DNA from: Hofstenia miamia
Lineage: Eukaryota > Xenacoelomorpha > Acoela
NCBI GenBank assembly: GCA_004352715.1
Contig: SCFE01000082.1
Span: 1,208,945-1,272,944 of the forward strand
Direction of reading: 5' to 3'
Length of the DNA: 64,000 nucleotides
A program made the position numbers and the translations under genes. The notes below the pieces were generated by a model. That model searched no databases. It saw nothing but the letters and a program-made list of their open reading frames with translations, and was not told the origin of the DNA. Below, in pieces: positions 61,845-64,000 of this stretch; positions within the stretch are counted from its first letter, which is position 1, and the number at the start of each line of letters is the position of its first letter.

Positions 61845-61848
<4 letters not shown>
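61701..61848 (+). repeat. Dispersed repeat family C, best-preserved copy
   Basis: TTAACCCTATTTCTAC at 61701, then the family C blocks through gaaatcctttt, ggcacttctatagggtat and atgaggatttctgct, ending at the TA microsatellite that received the Tc1 element. Confidence 0.55.

Positions 61849-61887
<39 letters not shown>
61849..61887. repeat. (TA)n microsatellite, left half of the Tc1 target
   Basis: Pure TA repeat. Its last TA (61886-61887) acts as target duplication for the adjacent element, and the repeat continues on the other side at 63397. Confidence 0.95.
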
Positions 61888-61892
<5 letters not shown>

Positions 61893-63396
61893 GGAAAAAA
61901 GAATTCGGCCACCTATGATTTGTCATAAATATTTGAAAAAAATTGACTCCTAGAATGTCATAGGTAATTTTTAATTAGATTTGGTACAGAAAGAGGAATT
62001 CATCAATTTTGAGACACAATTATCACTTTACTTTAAATCTCAAGGAAAAATCTTACAATGCTTGTGGTTAGCTAATTTTTTCTTGGAAAAATGTATTCGG
62101 CCACTTCAGACCAAATCAGAGAATATGTAAATAATTTCATTGGTTGAGCTATTTTTAGTCTATTTATTTTGAAAATGCCTGATAACAGTCTTTCTTCGCC
62201 CTATATGATGCCTGGGTACGTACCTATTGCCATCCGCAGTTGATTATCTCCAAACATTTGGAAGGGGTGACTCAACGTAATATATCCCAACTTGTAGACC
62301 CACCTCGAAGTACTGCCGGAGATATCATCCGACGTTTCACTTCTGAAAACATCATTGCCCCCAAGCCAAAGTCCGGAAGACCAAAGAAGACCTCCAAAAC
62401 TTCCCAGTCAGCTCTTGTGTGCCTTTCAAAGTGATATCCCAGAAAGACTTCAGAGGAACTTCGCAAGGAATGGGCTGAGGGTCACCTCGTGATGGAAAAA
62501 CAGTGCGCAACATCCTGAAGAATTTCTCAATTGGGACTTTTGTGCCACCCAAATAACCATTCTTAATCTCAAAGCAAAGATTACTTACGCGGCTGAGGTG
62601 GGCCAAGTTGATGAGAGACAATTCGTCTGAACATTGGTCTAATTTTATATTTACAGATGAGTCAAGATTTGAGCTATACTCATCGAAAAGAATGTTGATA
62701 AAGAGACCAATTGGGCAGATGTTCAAATTCTTGCATCAATTTAATCTGGGACCATGAAGTATGGTGGGAAGTCTGTCATGGTATGAGGTGCAATATGGAA
62801 GTTGGGCTTTCGCAAGATTGCTCACATCACCAGTACTCTCCGAGGCTCTCAATATGCTCGGATTCTAGAGAAGGAACTGTTGCCACTCCTTACAAGTGAT
62901 TCAATATATCAGCAAGATGGTGCTCCATGTCATACCTCAAAAGAAATGAAAAACTTCTTCTTCAATAATGGGGTTGCTATCCTTGCTGACTGGCCTGATC
63001 ATTCTACAGACCTTAAAATTATCGAAAATTTGTAGAAAGAGGTCAAATATCGGATTGGACAACATACTCTTCACACTGAAGACAAGCTGTGAAGCGCAAT
63101 AAAGAAAGAATTTTATGCAATTCCCAACAGCTTTATTGAAAGACTTTTTGCTTCAATCCTTGCTAAGTGGTTTATATTCAATTTATTCATTTACGTATCC
63201 TATTTTGAATTTACTTTTTTAATTTAATTTTTTTCAGGTGGCCAGATACATTTTTCCAATACAAGTTTTCGAAATTAATAGCCAATTTTTATTCTACATA
63301 TTTGATGGTATTAAACACAGATTTTCCCTTCTCTATCCAATGAATGTTCATTATTTATTCAAAATAGCGAGGTGGTCGAATACATATTTCCAGAGC
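61888..63396 (+). mobile_element. Tc1-like DNA transposon, 1,509 bp, with IR/DR ends
   Basis: The outer inverted repeats are 61888-61913 and 63371-63396, 20 of 26 identical. Inner copies of the same motif lie at 62083-62104 and 63238-63259 (ttggaaaaatgtat...), 20 of 22 identical to each other. Two repeats per end is the IR/DR layout known from Sleeping Beauty-like Tc1 elements, where each repeat binds transposase. TA dinucleotides flank both ends, matching Tc1/mariner target choice. The transposase inside is broken, so the copy is inactive by itself. Confidence 0.9.
62175..63174 (+). pseudogene. Tc1-like transposase pseudogene, DD35E spacing
   Basis: The likely start is ATG 62175. An N-terminal helix-turn-helix is visible in a shifted frame (VTQRNISQLV...IIRRF, from 62240) followed by the GRPR-like linker SGRPKKTS. 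The catalytic core shows FTDESRFEL (first D at 62656-62658), YQQDGAPCHTS (second D at 62916-62918) and a degraded IIENL (E at 63024-63026). Thirty-five residues lie between the second D and the E, one more than the classical Tc1 DD34E. Breaks: a frame change before 62240, stops near 62434 and between 62480 and 62560, a frameshift near 62750, and stops at 62784, 63033 and 63090, each in place of an expected or likely tryptophan. The enzyme would have cut and joined transposon ends at TA sites in the nucleus. Confidence 0.85.
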
Positions 63397-63412
63397 TATA
63401 TATATATATATA
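63397..63412. repeat. (TA)n microsatellite, right half of the Tc1 target
   Basis: Pure TA repeat continuing the target of the Tc1 insertion. Confidence 0.9.
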
Positions 63413-63583
63413 CTTATTCGAGCGCTAAGTATACTATCCAAACATATACGGCACTCAGTAAAAAAATTGTACATTTACGGGTGCTAAGTATACCAAGGTC
63501 GGTAATCAAATTTTGAAACTAGAAATCACTAAAGCATAAAATCTTAATGTTACTGAAAAAAACGGGCCTAAAATTTTACATAT
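63413..63583. other. Short stretch with repeated gctaagtatac
   Basis: gctaagtatac occurs twice (about 63423 and 63483) around cactcagtaaaaaaattgta, a string in the style of Tc1/mariner tips. It is too short to define an element. Confidence 0.35.
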
Positions 63584-63868
63584 TCCGGCTGATATTATTA
63601 TTATTATTTTTGGGATGGCTTGAACTGGACCGCATTTTCCCCAAAACTACTGCCGCTATCAACCTGAATATTATAGGATACATTAAAAATGCCCAAATTT
63701 ATTGAAAATAACAAATTAGCTTCAAAGAGTACCTAGATTTGGCAGTATGCCCATTTCACCGGTCTTCCATTTTTTTTCATTTTTTTTTTGTATTTTTTAG
63801 AATAACTTCGATTGAAACAAAATTTTGGTAGTGGACATCAAATGAGCACAGATCTTTACTATTTATTG
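63584..63868 (+). repeat. Dispersed repeat family E, copy 2
   Basis: Colinear with 59866-60125. It carries an ATT microsatellite insertion (63596-63615) after tattccggctg that the first copy lacks. Confidence 0.6.
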
Positions 63869-64000
63869 GATTTTAGGTTTCCATGAATGGAACAGACTAG
63901 AGGCAGGGTCTTAAATACATAGTAATCTTGGGCCGACGCGTGCTAAGGTTTTTTTACAAAATACTGCGTGCATTTTAAAGAATATATATATATATATATA
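63869..64000. repeat. Window end, closing in (TA)n
   Basis: Non-coding, with a pure TA repeat from 63981 to the window edge. Confidence 0.8.

Noticed and set aside
1-64000. tRNA, rRNA, CRISPR or bacterial-type operon features
   Set aside because: I looked for GGTTCGA-type tRNA boxes, regular spaced repeats and tightly packed frames and found none that hold up.

Overview
The window looks like AT-rich nuclear DNA from an invertebrate animal. The reasons are long (TA)n and (AAT)n microsatellites, assembly gaps inside simple repeats, absence of operon-like gene packing, and a mix of hAT-, TTAA- (piggyBac-type), Tc1- and restriction-endonuclease-type non-LTR transposons. I cannot name a phylum. 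No complete host protein-coding gene, tRNA, rRNA or CRISPR array could be recognised; most of the 64 kb reads as intron or intergenic DNA.

Layout. 1-3.6 kb: a short open frame with good splice-like borders that would encode an RFamide-type neuropeptide site (RPDGRFG followed by KRR), overlapped and followed by a motif-rich, enhancer-like block. 3.6-12 kb: TA microsatellites (two with gaps), an 84-bp TTAA-flanked MITE, a 198-bp hAT MITE, copies of dispersed families A and C, and a TTAA-flanked family B element. 12-29 kb: mostly unique DNA with several balanced-composition blocks that may be conserved non-coding elements, a 166-bp tandem duplication, a GATA/E-box palindrome cluster, another TTAA element and a hAT MITE. 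29-40 kb: further copies of families A and B, a hAT fragment, a piggyBac-like end, a small hAT MITE and a GC-rich repeat across a gap.

40.7-43.1 kb holds the only long intact reading frame: the 3' part of a non-LTR retrotransposon (RT palm with YMDD, CCHC knuckle, PD-X14-D restriction-like endonuclease) sitting inside an (AAT)n microsatellite. A second, truncated and internally deleted copy lies immediately downstream in the same microsatellite. 44-58 kb contains three more hAT-type elements with near-perfect 8-bp target duplications, a 98-bp perfect palindrome next to a 100-N gap, and a GC-richer island with decayed coding-like frames of unknown identity. 59-64 kb carries two copies of dispersed family E, two of family C, and a 1,509-bp Tc1-like element with the double-repeat (IR/DR) end structure and a dead transposase, inserted in a TA microsatellite.

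The recognisable genes do not form a pathway. The retrotransposon and Tc1 frames encode mobilisation enzymes, and the many short elements are non-autonomous passengers of hAT and piggyBac-type transposases not encoded here. The best host-gene lead is the putative peptide exon at the left edge; the second is the unidentified island at 48.7-49.6 kb.
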